Positions 34,234 through 46,707 of a stretch of DNA of 64,000 nucleotides are shown here, one piece after another. The position numbers were made by a program, and so were the translations under genes. Numbering within the stretch: position 1 is the stretch's first letter; each line of letters starts with the position of its first letter. The notes beneath the pieces are model-generated. The model saw only the letters and a program-made list of their open reading frames with translations, had not been told where the DNA came from and did no database searches. The stretch comes from Madurella fahalii (Eukaryota > Ascomycota > Sordariomycetes > Sordariales), in NCBI GenBank assembly GCA_029876055.1, contig CM056876.1:2604001-2668000 (forward strand). The letters run 5' to 3'.

Positions 34234-36721
34234 GGAAAGGGAGGGCTGGACTGTAGAATGAAAGGGGTGTGATCAAGATCGAATAATGCCTTGTTTTCGC
34301 TCGGATGAGGACTGAGCGACTTCTCGGATGACAATGATGAAGGAGATCAAGCAGGATTCTTCACATGACGTTGAGGTCATGATGATGAGAGGGCCCGTGG
34401 TCCTGCAGCCGCTCGGACATTGATTCGAACTAACACCTGGAGTGACATATTCTAGTATACCGGCCAAGCACAGAACACTGACATTGGAGATCTCTCAATG
34501 TTTCTTGATGGATTCGAAACTCGCAGGCGCCGCTGAATCCCGCAACCCTTACTAGTTGGTCCGATGGGGGCTGCAGCTGCGGCCAACTTGGATGGCTCGA
34601 AGCCGGTGATTGTTGCAATGACCGGCCCCGGTGGTATCTGCCGACAATCTCATCTTGCTCTGTGTGTCTGTGTGTGCCAGGCGAAGGAATCATCTGTCTC
34701 CTACAGACGCTTGCTCAACCGGATCCCTTATTAATTATTGTCGCAGTCATTTCGGCTGGAATCCAACGACGCCTCGAGGGTACGACGGGCCCTGATTGAT
34801 GGACAAATGAGGAGCGTTATCGGACTGTATTAGTATTTCCGGGTCGTGGCTGTTTTCGCATGCCGATCTAGTCAAGTACATATGCGCGACAGACGCAGTA
34901 ACCGTGCAGCCGTTAAGAGGGCGGCACGGCAAGCTGTGCCGAAGCCACACACCTTGTGGGGGGCCATCAAAGGAACCGGTTAAGGCGTAGAGCACGGGAC
35001 GACAGTACTTCCCCGCATGTGTATCATCCTGCGCTAGTTTACAGTAGGTTGCGAGTCGCCGTCACAGACCTGACTGTTGAGATTGGATTGGATGACGGTG
35101 CCGCAGGACTGAATTATACTTATCGTGGACTACGTATAGGCGCCAATAAGAGTACCAGGCTCGTCGTTGATTTTTTGGCTCGCATGTGTCGCACAAAACC
35201 ACAGGTTCTGTTCCGCAATAAATACCTTCGGCCAACCGTTGAGGAATACCGGAAACGGTCGCTCCCACAGGCAGTCGGACCCAAGAAAGGATCAAACACA
35301 TGCAAGCCAAGATACGGGGCCCTGCCTGGCTGGGGTTAGCCTCCAGGGCCAGCGGGGTAGCGTGGTATTCACGGTGGGTGCTGGTGGCGGCCCAGCTTCC
35401 GGATCATTAGCTCTGGGCTAGCGTTGAGCGTTTGTCCGGGTTGCGCTGCGCGAGAGCACGCGAGGCCTTCGATCAGATTGACGATCCCTCCAGAATAGGG
35501 GCGTGTAAACGGGCACAGCCGAGAGCCGCCGACGTGGTCCCGGGCATTCGGCCGTCGGTGGAATGTAGGATCGCCGTGTTTGTATGATACATCACACATA
35601 CATATACAAACATCCATACCTATCAGTTACTCGGACGAAACGGCGGCCATGGGCTCTGCATCTGCTGCCCGGGAAAACGTGGCTGACCAGGGTTGACATC
35701 TGCAGGTTCCAGACCGTTTTCAGCCTAGCAAGCACCTCACTTGCTGAGGGGAAAATTTGTCACCGCATGCTCTCGGGCCGTCTGCTATCGGCTGCCACCT
35801 TGAATTTTTGACGGGCCAACAGCTGTTTGAGATTGCGCTTGAAGAAGAAGCCCCTCGGGCCATTGGCCGTCTCGGTGACAAATTCAGGTCTTGTATCTGT
35901 TGAGCAATATTGGGAGAGGTGCGTCAGCCCGCCAGCGCTGCAATGCTGACTGCATCCGGATCTTTTCACCGCTCCCCAACACGCGTCGCTCCTACGGTAG
36001 GGAACGGCGGCGGGTTCGGATAAGCAGCGACACGACAGAAGACGCTGCTGCCCATCATCGAAAAGGCCAAGATGGCCAGCACAAGGACCGTTGCTAGCGA
36101 GTCCGGACTATCTCGCTCGATCCAGAATGTCCGGTGCTACCGTACCTAAGAGGAACAGGCTATCGGGGTCTCGGTCCCACCTCCCCACCAGACTCCCCAC
36201 CAGACTCCCCACCAGGCGCAACCACTGGGCTGGCACCCGGGAGCCCGTGGGTGACTGGGGTCGATGGGTTGGGAGGGCTGCCAAGCGGCGCAACGCGGCC
36301 AGGAACAGGGGGAACCTGGCCCCTGGCCCTCGTCTCGGTGCGGAGGAAAGGACCACCAGGAGGGGATGTCATCCCACCGTGCCAGCAGCCATTGGCTCGC
36401 CGTCCGTTCTAGCCTGAAAGCTGCAAATTGAGGGGAGCAGCGTGCAGACAATACAAGTCGAGCCTCCCCGGACCTGGCGCCGCACGCTCTCGACTTCCCA
36501 CGCGATACGACTCTGCGGGTCTTTATTCTGCTGCGTCGTGGCTTTTCCCGAGCCTTTGTCTCAGCCCTCTCGCCCCGAGCAGTAAACCCATGCGCCTGAG
36601 AACCAGGTAGCCGGAATTTCCACCTCGTTGCCGCCCTCGGCCGCTTCCTGACTCGAGAGTCAACCTGCGCACCCGTCCGACCGACGCCGAATTCCCAAAA
36701 TTCCCAAGACACCCAGAGAAG
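34234..36721. other. Intergenic, no supported gene
   Basis: Upstream regions of the hypothetical gene (minus) and the beta-propeller gene (plus). A triple 12-bp repeat lies at 36,181. Overlapping ORFs up to 197 codons (for example on the minus strand at 36,146-36,739) cover the GC-rich leader and have no motif. Confidence 0.45.
36181..36215. repeat. 12-bp tandem repeat, three copies
   Basis: The unit CTCCCCACCAGA is repeated three times with only the last base of the third copy lost. Confidence 0.85.
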
Positions 36722-38716
36722 ATGGATCCGTACGCCCACGCAGCCGAGGGGACGGACGAGAATATCGCGTAAGCTTCAGAATCTCTCGTTTCAACGGTGC
36801 ACAGCCGATGCAGTTGCGATACAAGACTGGCTAAGCCGAAGCGGACAGCAGCTGACTCGGTGCCCAGGGAACGGTTCGGCCGGCTGAGCATGGGAGGTCC
36901 GGGCGCAAAATCGCCGCGCCATGCGCCGTCAATGTCGTCGCTGGACGAGAGGTACGACGGGCGGCGCAGGATTCCGTCGGGAGGCGTGCCGGTGCCGTGC
37001 ACGCCCGACTCGGCGTGGTATCCCGGGCAGGAGGAAGGCTTCCGCATGCCGAATTACGACTTCAGGCAGCGGCCCACCGCTAGCCCGCCCGTGCACACGA
37101 CGCCGAGGGCTCCGTCGTTTCACAGAAAGGACTCGTACGCATCCGAGAGACGCCCGTCCAGGGGATCGTCGGCTGGCTACAGCCTGTACCCCGCATCCAA
37201 ACCACCCACCACCAAACCTCTGCCGCCCATTCCGCTGCTCGCCAAGCCAAGTTCACGCCACATTGCGTCGCGGCTCTCGCAAGACGGCTCGGATGCAGCG
37301 TCCAGGGACACGTCCCGCTACTCGCAATCGTCACGGAGCACCAACACGCTGGAGCGTGTGCCCACGTCCAACAGCGCGGCCTCGCCGACTTCTCCCACTG
37401 CGTCAGCGCCGCCTCCGCTGCTAGACGAGTTCCGCGCGCGATTCCAAGCACAGCTGCAGGAACCGCACAACAGCTGCACCCCCGTCGCACTCGTCCCTTG
37501 GAAACAGCTCGTATCCGAGGACAAGGGTTCCAAACCCAAAGACCCGTCCATCTATTTTTTCGACATCTCGACCACTTCGGCCACCCTCGCCAGCAAGCAT
37601 GGCAACAACATCATCAGGATATGGTCCGTCGGTAGCGGCGAAGTCCAAAGCAACATCAAAATCTCGTGCTACACCACGGCCCAGGCGCGCTCTCGCGAGT
37701 ACTTTGTGCGCAGCCATGCCATCCTTTCCGAACCCTCCAATCTGATCGCCGTTGCCACGTGCTTCGGCGACACGCTTGAGATCTGGGACTGGGGCCGGAA
37801 GAAGAAGCTCCAAACCATCGACGGCGCCGAGCGCTGGGCCGCCGTCCGCTCCAACGTCATGGAGGCCGGCTGGTGCCCGCTGGTCACGTACCACGGCGAC
37901 AACGACACACTCGACCTGTACGCGCCCACGCGCTCCAAGAAACCCTTCAAGAAATCCCGCACCATCGACTTCCGGGCAGCCAACCTCCCAGTCATGCCCA
38001 AATACCCCGAGCTCGCCTTCTCGGCCACCGGCCCGTTACTCGTAACCGCTTCGGGACCGCGACCGCCCCGCCTCGGCCACCCGCCCCCCGAACGCGAAAC
38101 GCTCCTCGTGGCGTGGGAGATCCACGACTCGGCCCCGGCCAACACGCCCTACAAGGTGGTGGCGCCGTGGCAGCACGCCGAGCTCGACACGGCGCTCCCC
38201 TCGGGGCTGGCCACGTACGGCAGCGTGGCCGTGTCGATCTGGATCCCCGCGAGCTACAAGGCGGTGCCCGTGCCCGCGGCGCGCGGCGGGTCGGGCTACA
38301 ACCTCGCGCCCGTGCCCGTCCCGTACCGGCACGTGCTGGTGTGGGACTTCTCGGCCGCGTCGACTAAGACGTTCCGCATCCCCAACGCCGCGTCGTGCGT
38401 GTCGCCCGACTGCCGCTTCGTGGCCTACTGCGACGCGCGCGGCGTCGAGAGCGGCGCCAGGGGCTGCCTCGCCGTGCTGGACGCCATGACGGGCCGGATG
38501 CTCTGGTGCTGGCCCGACCCGGAGGCAGGCCCGTCCGCGAGCGGCGTGCAGCCCGGCTTCGAGCAGCTCGGGGACCTGAGCAAGGTCACTGAGATGTGCT
38601 TCTCGGCCGACGGCGGCTTCTTGTTTGTCGGCGACTCGGAGGGCGGTATTGGGGTGTTTGAAGTGCGCGAGATGGCGGGCGGTGGGGGGGTGGGGTTGAG
38701 AGGGGTTGCTCTTTAG
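36722..38716 (+). CDS. WD40-like beta-propeller protein with long disordered N-terminus
   Basis: Exon 1 (36722-36768) and exon 2 (36826-38716) around a 57-nt intron (GTAAGC..TACAAG) give 645 residues starting MDPYAHAAEGTDENIALAK. Residues ~1-230 are Ser/Pro/Arg-rich and low in order (SRYSQSSRSTNTLERVPTS). The rest contains WD-like blades: IYFFDISTTSATLASKHGNN, IIRIWSVGSGEVQ, LIAVATCFGDTLEIWDW, HVLVWDFSA, GCLAVLDAMTGRMLWCW and CFSADGGFLFVGDSEGGIGV. It is likely a scaffold, nuclear or cytosolic. The exact blade number is not clear. The exon-1 acceptor is weak, so the first 16 residues are the least certain part. The gene ends in a Gly-rich tail (MAGGGGVG). Confidence 0.78.
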
Positions 38717-39908
38717 GTAAGACAAGGTAATTGGTTAGTTCGTTACCTACTTAGGTACCTTAGTTAGTTCGTGACTGTGTTGGCTGAGATATGAGACACG
38801 AGATATGAGCTGGGGGGAGAGAGGCGGGTGTCATGTGTCATGTGTGATATGATGGTGGGGGATGATAAGTTATTGTAATGAGATTTTTTTTTTCTAACAT
38901 GGAATAGTCTAGCTAGTGCTCTGCAAAGAGCTGGATAGCTGGGTAGGCGGGGCGTGAAGGCTTGTCTTGTTGAGGTTCTAGGTAGGAAAATGGTTTGCTG
39001 GTTGGGAGGTTGGGTCCTACTCTACTTGCGTTGGTTTTCTTTTCCTTTTCTCTCCTTTTTCTACTTTACGAGGATACCCACCTTCTCCCCTTTGGCGCAC
39101 ACGCGGATAGTTGGCTGGGTGTATTGTCTCCCGGATAAGAGACGGGGGATGGGATATAGTTAGTTATTGATGGAAACGGGTAAAAAAGGGGTCTGAGACG
39201 GGAATCAAAAATTGCGGCTCTTGTAGCTAACTGTCGTTGTTCTAAGGGGCTGTGAGTTGAGGACGGTAGTTTAGGGGCTCTGTTTATTAAGATTCTGTTT
39301 GGCATATTATGTTTCTGCCTTTCCTGATGCGGTGAATACAAAACCCCAAAACCAACATTAGGTTTTCGCGCTCTGTCTGTAGAATCGAGCTTTTAGCCTG
39401 AGCCGGCTTTAGCTGAGGGCGATGGAGCCTAAGAGGGGCCCTAGATTTCGTGAACAGCCGGCTGTTATTGCGTGTGAATTCGATTCCACCGATGACTACG
39501 TTGGGTATGATGGGTGCCGGCCTTGGCGACATGGATGGTTTCCGTGGGCTTTGCTGAGTCCATAGCAAACCCAACTTGTTGATGTCCTTGCCGCAAAGCC
39601 ACTACACTTCGGCGGTTCTGGACGACGTCGAGGTTAAAAGATTTTGAGTTTGCGCAATAAATAGCGGGCGTGTCGCTTCCTCGTTCTTTGCTGTGTGCAT
39701 GGAATATGCAGCGTACAACACAATGATGCATTACGGGGGCTGCTTTGCCCGATCATGTATCTGACTATTACTTCTTAGGGTAATATCTTTCCCACCGTAT
39801 CGAAAGCGGTCGTCTTTCTTTCCCCTTTCTCCTAATATCTAGTTTCCGGGCATATATAATGTTTCATACACGTAATTATGGATATATTTTTAAGGCCAGC
39901 TACTTCCC
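38717..39908. other. Intergenic between convergent genes
   Basis: The 3' regions of the beta-propeller gene (plus) and the DUF924 gene (minus). TTAGTTAG-like short repeats near 38,730-38,772 and ATGTGTCATGTGTGATATGA near 38,831. No gene supported. Confidence 0.5.
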
Positions 39909-40823
39909 TCAGGGCGTTTCCGAATCTCGGCCAACAGTCAAAGGGGTCCAGACGCCTGCATCAATGTCCTTCTTTATCCGATCTCGAACTTCCTGCGACG
40001 GCCGTGCAAAGTTTCCGGTCTTCTCAAACCATTCCTCCTCCTCGGGCGTATCTTCCCTACCGAAATAGACATTCCTGTACGGATACCACCCGAATCTGTC
40101 CACGATCGGTTTGTGGACGTCCATGAGCATACACATCCAATAGGTATACTTCTGGATGTTTGCCCCATCCTGAGGTGCTCCCTCTTTCACGACACGGGGA
40201 AATGCGTAGATATCCGACAGGATCATGCTCCGTTCCTCGCGATACGGGTCGTTGGTACCGGTGAGCTCCTCAACTTGTCGACGAGTCTCCTCGGTGAAGG
40301 CTACTGCGCGCTCCTGGACGGCGACCTGATCCATATGGACAAATGGCGTGCCAAACCACGTCCTAACGACGACCCAGTAGTCAAGCGTGACAGAGTCTCT
40401 CCAGCGAGCCCACGAGTGCGGTTTCTGGGCAGCGGGCAATGCGTCTAGAGCCTGGGTGTATCTCAGATTGATGACATCGAAGTACGCGTTCGTCCAGCGG
40501 GTGTCGATGCCTCTACAGAGCCGACGCGGCATCTGGTCGAGGAGGAGCTGCAGGCCGAGGGCTTGACGCGGGAAGTCCGGATCCGATAGGGGCGGCAGAA
40601 ACGTGGTTAGATCCGGTACGTTCTCCAGCCCGAGCTCGCTGAGTGTGAGCAGGACGGGCCGGACCTGCTCGATAACTTTGCCGGGAAGCCCTTCTCCCCA
40701 GGAGAAGTCGCGGCCGACCCGAGCGAAGTCGATAGGGTCTTTGGTCGAGTAGGGAATCACCGTGTCGACAAGGAGGTGGAATAGTGCGGGGGTGAGGAGA
40801 GGGCGAAGTCGATCCGACATCAT
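39909..40823 (-). CDS. DUF924 family protein
   Basis: Single exon, 304 residues from the first of two adjacent ATGs (40823; the second is 40820). DUF924 proteins are alpha-helical TPR-like proteins of unknown function found in bacteria and fungi. Seen: LGLQLLLDQMPRRLCRGIDT, the block corresponding to the family's LLDQ-P-R motif, then WARWRDSVTLDYWVVVRTW and QKYTYWMCMLMDVHKPIVDR. A C-terminal segment ends in GVWTPLTVGRDSETP. No signal peptide or membrane helix, so cytosolic is likely. The upstream leader is A/T-rich (40,860-40,920). Confidence 0.8.
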   Translation of the reverse strand: MMSDRLRPLLTPALFHLLVDTVIPYSTKDPIDFARVGRDFSWGEGLPGKVIEQVRPVLLTLSELGLENVPDLTTFLPPLSDPDFPRQALGLQLLLDQMPRRLCRGIDTRWTNAYFDVINLRYTQALDALPAAQKPHSWARWRDSVTLDYWVVVRTWFGTPFVHMDQVAVQERAVAFTEETRRQVEELTGTNDPYREERSMILSDIYAFPRVVKEGAPQDGANIQKYTYWMCMLMDVHKPIVDRFGWYPYRNVYFGREDTPEEEEWFEKTGNFARPSQEVRDRIKKDIDAGVWTPLTVGRDSETP

Positions 40824-41382
40824 GAGGTTAGTGCTATCTTTCGATGTCCGGCTCAGAATGGGTTTAAAAAATAAAGATGAAAATAAAAAAAATAAAATAA
40901 AAAATAGAAGCAAGATAAAACATATAGGGGATTTTCCATCTTAAATTAGGACCAGCCGGAATTGAACCTCAGAATCTCCTCGGGAGGACCGGGGTTGGAG
41001 CGTTGAGCGGGGCTGTCAGCGCGGCACACCCGGATAAGATCAACATTGGAGCAAGAGAATATGCTGAACACAGGTGATACTGGGCCCGTGTAACATAGTG
41101 AACTATAGGCTGAGACGAGTACTCTCGTAGCTGGATATGGGAAGTGTCCATAAGGTACGGAAACTAGGACGGAGCCCAAGTTTTACCACGGACGCTGGTG
41201 ACAGGTGTATTTGGTCCGGTAGACAGGCCGTTTTTCTTGGGATCGTATTCGTACTAGGACTAGTTTGATGACGATATGAGCGGCACAATAATCCACACAT
41301 AGCTACTACTTCCGAGCCGCCGTGTCAATTGATTCCTCGGTCACCATGCTCAGAATACTTAATTAAATACTCCCTGGCAAGT
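40824..41382. other. Intergenic, no gene
   Basis: 559 bp between two minus-strand genes. A tRNA B-box-like string on the minus strand near 40,955 was examined and rejected. Confidence 0.5.
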
Positions 41383-43476
41383 CTAGACTAAGACAACGCC
41401 TTTGACCACCAGAGAAAACCCACCCTTCCCCACATCAGCGTCATCAGTGACGAAGTTATCACAATCGACCAGACAGTTTCTAACGCTGACCCCAATACCG
41501 TAATCCTTTGTCAGCTCACCCTCCGGTCTCGAGTACAGCGCCGGGAACAGACAGAGCTTGATGCTCGAATTTTCCTCCGCTTGACGCTGCCTCGGCCAAC
41601 CCTTAAACTTCTTCCCTAGTGCCCTTGGCGGGACAAAAGCGCTATAGCCGTCGCCATCGCGTATCATCGTATCTGGATCGAACACATCGCCTGGGCCGAA
41701 AAACACAAGCTTGGACTTGCTCCTCGATAGCACCAAACCCTGCTTGAGCTTCAAAGCCCGAACAAAGGCCTCGGTGAAGACCTTGGCCACCGGGTTCTCG
41801 GCGTGGGATGGGTGGCCGTCAGCCGGGAACAGGCCGTCTGGCTCGGCGCCGACCATTGTTTGATCGTTGGGCAATATGAGATGTGCTAGGGCGTTGCAGA
41901 ACTGGTCAGAGAGGATCTTTGCGGTGGTCTGGAGGATGTGCGATTTAAAGTATCCTCCTGACATGACGGACTTGCAGGCCAGGATATCTAATTGGTAGAG
42001 CGTCTGTGGTCCGGCTGAGGTCCTGTTGGTCAGCTGGGCCTATCTGATAGTGAGTGGCGAACAAATGTAGGTAGGTACCTTTAGCCAAGATATGGTTTCG
42101 ATATTGGTCGAGTATCGGCGACTCTCTGGCGAGGAAGTCGGGGAACTTGGATTCGAACACCAGCTCGCTGATCCCCGCGGCGGCAAGGGCCCTGACGATG
42201 TGAAAGTCTGAGACGTCAGCGTCTACGGTCGAAGATATAAATTGATTGAAGCTACACCGAGCCACGCGCTGCGTCCAGGACTCCGTCTCCTTAGCTTCCT
42301 GTATGGTGTTATGGGTGTTGGTTAAGGCTGTAGGAATCGTAATCTCAACTGATGAGCATGCGTCTTTGAGGTCGGTGGCGATCAACTCAAATTCCTGCCA
42401 AATGGTTCGGTCCGATGGTTTGAGCGAGTTTGTTTCGGCCTTGGCGATGATCTGTCGCTGGCTGGTCATCTGTTCAAGTTGGCCCTTAAGCAGAGAATTT
42501 TCGTATCGAAGGTCTCGCTGCATGAGAACGTCGTCGCTATATTCGACCGCCTTGCTCGCACTCTCCCGGATTTGTCCGCATTCGAACTCGGCTGAAGAGA
42601 GGCGGTTGCATAGTGTGAAGATGTAGTGTTTTTGTTCCATATTCTCTCTCAAGACCATCTGCAGCTCCTCATCCTTGGCTGCAAGCTTCTGCTCAAGCGC
42701 TCTCATCTGGATGTCGTGGTTTGCTGCCAGGGGTGGCGTTCGCGAGGAACTAGGGGGGGTTTCTGCAGATGGTCCTCGGCCTTCTTCCTTTTTGACCCTT
42801 GGCAGGAGAGACGCAGTTTTGGTTCTGGCTCGACTTCGTTCCCTGCTCCCACGTTTAGAGCTTAATGCTTGAGTTTCTGCCTGATTTGGCTAGAAATCTC
42901 AGTTCTTAGTTCATCTCATACTGGGCGTTCTGGATTTTGAGGAATACGAACCCGTTTTCCACTCGTCCTCTTCTCCGCATCCTCAGCCTGGCCAACGTAC
43001 TCGTCAAGACCTTCAAACTCTGGTGTCGCATGAATAGAAAGAGTCGACGTCTCTGAACACTGGCGGTGATCTGACGAGACCGTGCGGGATCGGGATTGTG
43101 ATTCCAGAGGGGTGCTTCTCAACCAGTAGCGGCTCTGTGGGGCCTCGATACGGCTTTTCTCCTCACGGATGTTCTCACGATCGTCGTCAGTGTAGCCAAC
43201 TAGAAATGTAGATCCTTCGGAGAGAAAATCGTCTAATGTGTCGTATTCCCCCTCGCGCCCATACGTCTTGTGTTCCCTCTTCAGCGCTTGTCGTATCAAT
43301 TTTGCTGTTACTTCCTTCCCCGTACTTCTTGCTATATGGTGAATTGCTGTGCTGTCGAAATCGACTTTGTGCTCCAGGGAATAATCCAGGCACGCAAGAA
43401 GCTTATTGACATCGCTCCTCTTCCAAACGAATCTCGGTGTCCGCCGTTCCCGGCGACGCTTCGATCTTCTAGCCAT
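41383..43476 (-). CDS. Fungal-specific protein with basic N-terminus and coiled coil, function unknown
   Basis: Three exons: 43476-42922, 42880-42079, 42014-41383; 662 residues. Intron 1 is only 41 nt (GTATGA..AATCAG; a 32-nt version ending at TTCTAG is also in frame). Intron 2 is 64 nt with a CTGAC branch site and must end at CCTCAG (42015) to keep frame. Order: very basic start (MARRSKRRRERRTPRFVWKR); a helical block (KLLACLDYSLEHKVDFD, then TGKEVTAKLIRQALKR) that could be DNA-binding; Ser/Arg-rich linker; coiled coil (EQKLAAKDEELQMVLRENME); and a C-terminal domain with FESKFPDFLARESPILDQYR and a NCLVDCDNF stretch. The C-terminal domain belongs to a common but unnamed fungal family, as far as I can tell. 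A nuclear role is a guess from composition. Confidence 0.75.
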
Positions 43477-44002
43477 AGTCTTTGTGCTTGATTGCGGTCG
43501 CCGAGGCTCTCAAAATATGTGTAATTAATGCATCAAAGTCAGAGGTGGCGTGAAGTCTCTCGGCCGGGGAGACTGAGCGCGACGCAGAAAAGTGCGAGGA
43601 TTGGATTCAGCCTCGCGGGCCTCTGTGGTGTTGTTATTGCGTCCCGTGCGTCTCGGGGTCGCCAACATGCATTCGGCCCTTCTATGATTGGTTGCTATAT
43701 ATCGTTGATGTGGGCAGTTGTCGCGGAAAGACCTTGCTTGTCCCTCGTCTATTGGCCCCCGTGTGCTACTCTATCTTGCAAGGTGCCGGGGGACCTGGCC
43801 TGTTCCAAACTTCGGCAATTCATTTTGGGGAAGGGAAAGGGGGGTAGGGCGTAGGGGGTGGGAGCCTTGAGGCCGCCACGTCAGGCGTCAGGTGGTAATT
43901 AACAAACTTGAGTGCTGACCATGGGCTCGCAATCTTGATTATTCCCTAGATCCTTTCCTTTTCTTTTTCCCCTGGCTCTCCAACAACCCCAATAATATCG
44001 CC
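43477..44002. promoter_or_regulatory. Shared divergent promoter region (662-residue unknown / Hsp70-like gene)
   Basis: 526 bp between divergent ATGs. A C/T-rich tract (cctttccttttctttttccc) lies about 40 bp upstream of the Hsp70-like ATG. A G-rich block (gaagggaaaggggggtaggg) is at 43,832. No heat-shock element was assigned. Confidence 0.4.
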
Positions 44003-46707
44003 ATGGACGACTCGGGAGAGTCTACAGCGACCTTGGAGATGGGTGATATCACCGTCTGCCACCACCCAAGCATCATGGACAACGTCGTACCCGAAGAAGT
44101 CCCAGATTCCTTGCTGGAAGACCCAGAGGTGCCCGATCATTCCAAACGCCTGATCATGGCCGTTGACTTTGGAACTACTTACTCAGCGATCGCATACGTT
44201 GCCCTTGAAGAGGGAGAGTCGGCCGGCTACCTCGATCCCACGCGTATTTGCGCGATAAAAAATTATCCCGACGACGCAACCTTTGGGAGCTTGGACGACG
44301 AAATGAGAAGTGAGGTTCCGACCGAAGTGATATACCCTTTGGATCGGAACTTTCGCAAGAAGGAGGGCTTGAATGCCGGAGCGAGGGAAGCGCCACAAGA
44401 GGATGTACCGACTCCTGGCATTGGCGAACTCGAAGTTCAAGCCGATCCTGGTAACCCTCTGGCCATATTCGGGGGGCAATACAACTACGATTCGGATCAA
44501 ATGTCCATCGACGAAACCACCTCGTTCCGCTGGGGATACGGAGCTCACGAGGTCTGGGGTAGGTCTGCAACCCACGCCGATCCGAAGAACAAGCCCCTTG
44601 CTTGTTTCAAGTTGCTTCTCGATAGCAGCCCAAGAACGGAAGCAATTCGGAACGATTTGAACGTAACCTTGCGGGAGCTCAAGCGAAAAAAGATCATCAG
44701 GGACCCCCTTGATGTTATCACCGACTTCCTGACCTGCCTCTTACGGCACGCGAAATCAGAATTGGAAAGCGCCGGGTTTGATGACAGTTACAAATTGGAG
44801 ACGGTCCTCTGCGTTCCGGCCATTTGGAGTCAGAAAGCTTGCCGGGATATGCAGACTGCCATGGCCAAAGCCATGGGACAAGCGGGGTTTCAAGGCGTCG
44901 ATGTCCGGAATAACAGCATCGAGAATCTCTTTATTGTCTCCGAGCCAGAAGCTGCGGCAGCATTTGTACTGGCCGAATCACGCGATATCTCGGTAATTGA
45001 CACACCTGTCGCCTGGCCCATGGGTGACCATACAGTGATTACGAAGTGTGCTGACGCTGTGGACATCAGCCAGGCAATACATTTGTCCTGTTGGATGCGG
45101 GTAAGATAAACTTAGGGCTGTTGATCAACTATTTCCGTTTATCCCCATAGTTACTAACATACGTCTAGGAGGCGGAACTGTTGACGCTAACACTTACACC
45201 GTAAGCGCGACAACGCCACTACGGCTGACTCGAGAAGTGGTTCCGCCGGGTGGTAAGCATTAAGTTCGATCATCTTCCAATACCTAGTGAGGCTAACAGG
45301 AAATAGGCGGTCTTCACGGATCCAGCTACATCAACGAGGGTTTCCGCACTCTCCTTCGAGATCTCCTTGCCGACGAAACGTATCTCGAGACCGAGGATAG
45401 CACCATCAACGGGTGCATCGAGAAGATCATGATCAGTGATTTCGAGTACAAACTCAAGCGAACCTTTAACTGCTACGCGGCGATGGGCAACAAGCAATTC
45501 GACATTCCGGGCCTTCGTGCCAACCCCGAAAAGGGCTTCAGGAGGGGTAGCCTCCAGATTCCCGTGTAGGTTCTCGGTCGGAGTACCGTATTTGTCCAAG
45601 GCCAATCGTCTCATTTCACCGACCACCTCTTAGGAATAAGATCCAAGAAATCTTCCTTGAGCGCCTGGATGGCATCGGGTCCATCATGGAAGAACAAATC
45701 GACAAGGCGCTAGAAAAGGATACCAAAGTTGAGGTGTGTTATGCCGTCGTTTCACGTTCCCTGAGTGGGAAGCTAAGAATGCCGTTCAGAAAGTTCTTCT
45801 CATCGGTGGATTTGCTAAATCGGCCTCACTGCGGAGATATCTCAGCGACCGTCTCAAACGCTTTTGTCGTCGAAAGAACTGCCCTGTTCCGACACCTCTA
45901 CAACCCCCCAACACGTACGTCCTATCAACCGTTGCACATGCATGACCGGGGCATGTACAAGTTGTACTGACGCATCCCAGTGCCACAGCGGTTGCTCGTG
46001 GTGCCGTTCTCCGTGCCTTCAACAAGGAGCGGGGCCCCCGCAGATACGCAAAATCCAGCTACGGAATTCTGCGAACCGAAATCTGGGAGGAATTCTCTGA
46101 ACATCAAGAGGCCAAAAAGTCCTATGATCGTCATGACGGCCTGGCCTACGCAGTTGACACTATAGATTGGGTATTCAAATTGGTAAATAGTTATCCTCTT
46201 CATCTCCTTCTCGCCGCTTCCTGAACTAATCAACAACACGAGCAAAAGGGCCAAGTAGTGGAACCTGTCTGGAAATGCAAGCCGTTCCTGTGCACTCACA
46301 CGTTTGACTGCAAGCCGGTGCGGCCCCTGATATGCAGAGAGGTCTTGTATGTGTCGGATCGATCCACGGAATCGCACTACCAGCTACGTCATCCCAAAAA
46401 CGCTGGAGCTGAGAAAATCGGAGAGATCGTCGTCGACTTTACCTTTCTGCGCGATGAGGGCGTAATACAGCCCGTGGACGGAGGAGTGAACCAGGATGGC
46501 AAACGCGTGGGGAAGCGGCACTACCGGGTGACGTACACCATGGTGATAAAGGTTGTGGATCGTGACCTGAGATGTGAGTCTCTCAAAGTAAAGGATTGTA
46601 TAGGGTGACTTGGCTAACATTAGTAAGGCTACGCAATATACGATGGTCGGGTCAGGAAGAAATGCAAGATCAATATCGCCTCTGCCTTCCGGCCAGGAGT
46701 GAAATAG
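44003..46707 (+). CDS. Hsp70-like (HSPA12-type) ATPase domain protein
   Basis: Actin-fold ATPase related to Hsp70/HSPA12, without a canonical substrate-binding domain. Nine exons: 44003-44992, 45070-45100, 45169-45252, 45307-45565, 45634-45733, 45790-45914, 45981-46182, 46249-46573, 46628-46707; introns 54-77 nt; 731 residues with all phases closing. Phosphate-1 loop: VDFGTTYSAIAYV (Asp about 55). Phosphate-2: NTFVLLDAGGGTVDANTYTV, split by an intron inside the Gly run. Adenosine motif: KVLLIGGFAKSASLRRYL. Also SEPEAAAAFVLAE. The short, acidic N-terminal extension (residues 1-48) and the C-terminal domain (CKPFLCTHTFDCKPVRP onward) lack named motifs. Such genes are expanded in filamentous fungi; cellular role unknown. 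Intron 8 could use either of two close AG sites; the chosen one keeps frame. Confidence 0.88.

Noticed and set aside
38036..38725. 229-codon minus-strand ORF opposite the beta-propeller gene
   Set aside because: Antisense shadow; Arg/His/Gly-rich composition typical of the complement of GC3-rich coding DNA.
40945..41035. tRNA gene on the minus strand (B-box-like GGTTCAATTCC)
   Set aside because: The five bases on either side of the loop cannot form a T stem, and no matching acceptor stem or A box is found at the right distance.
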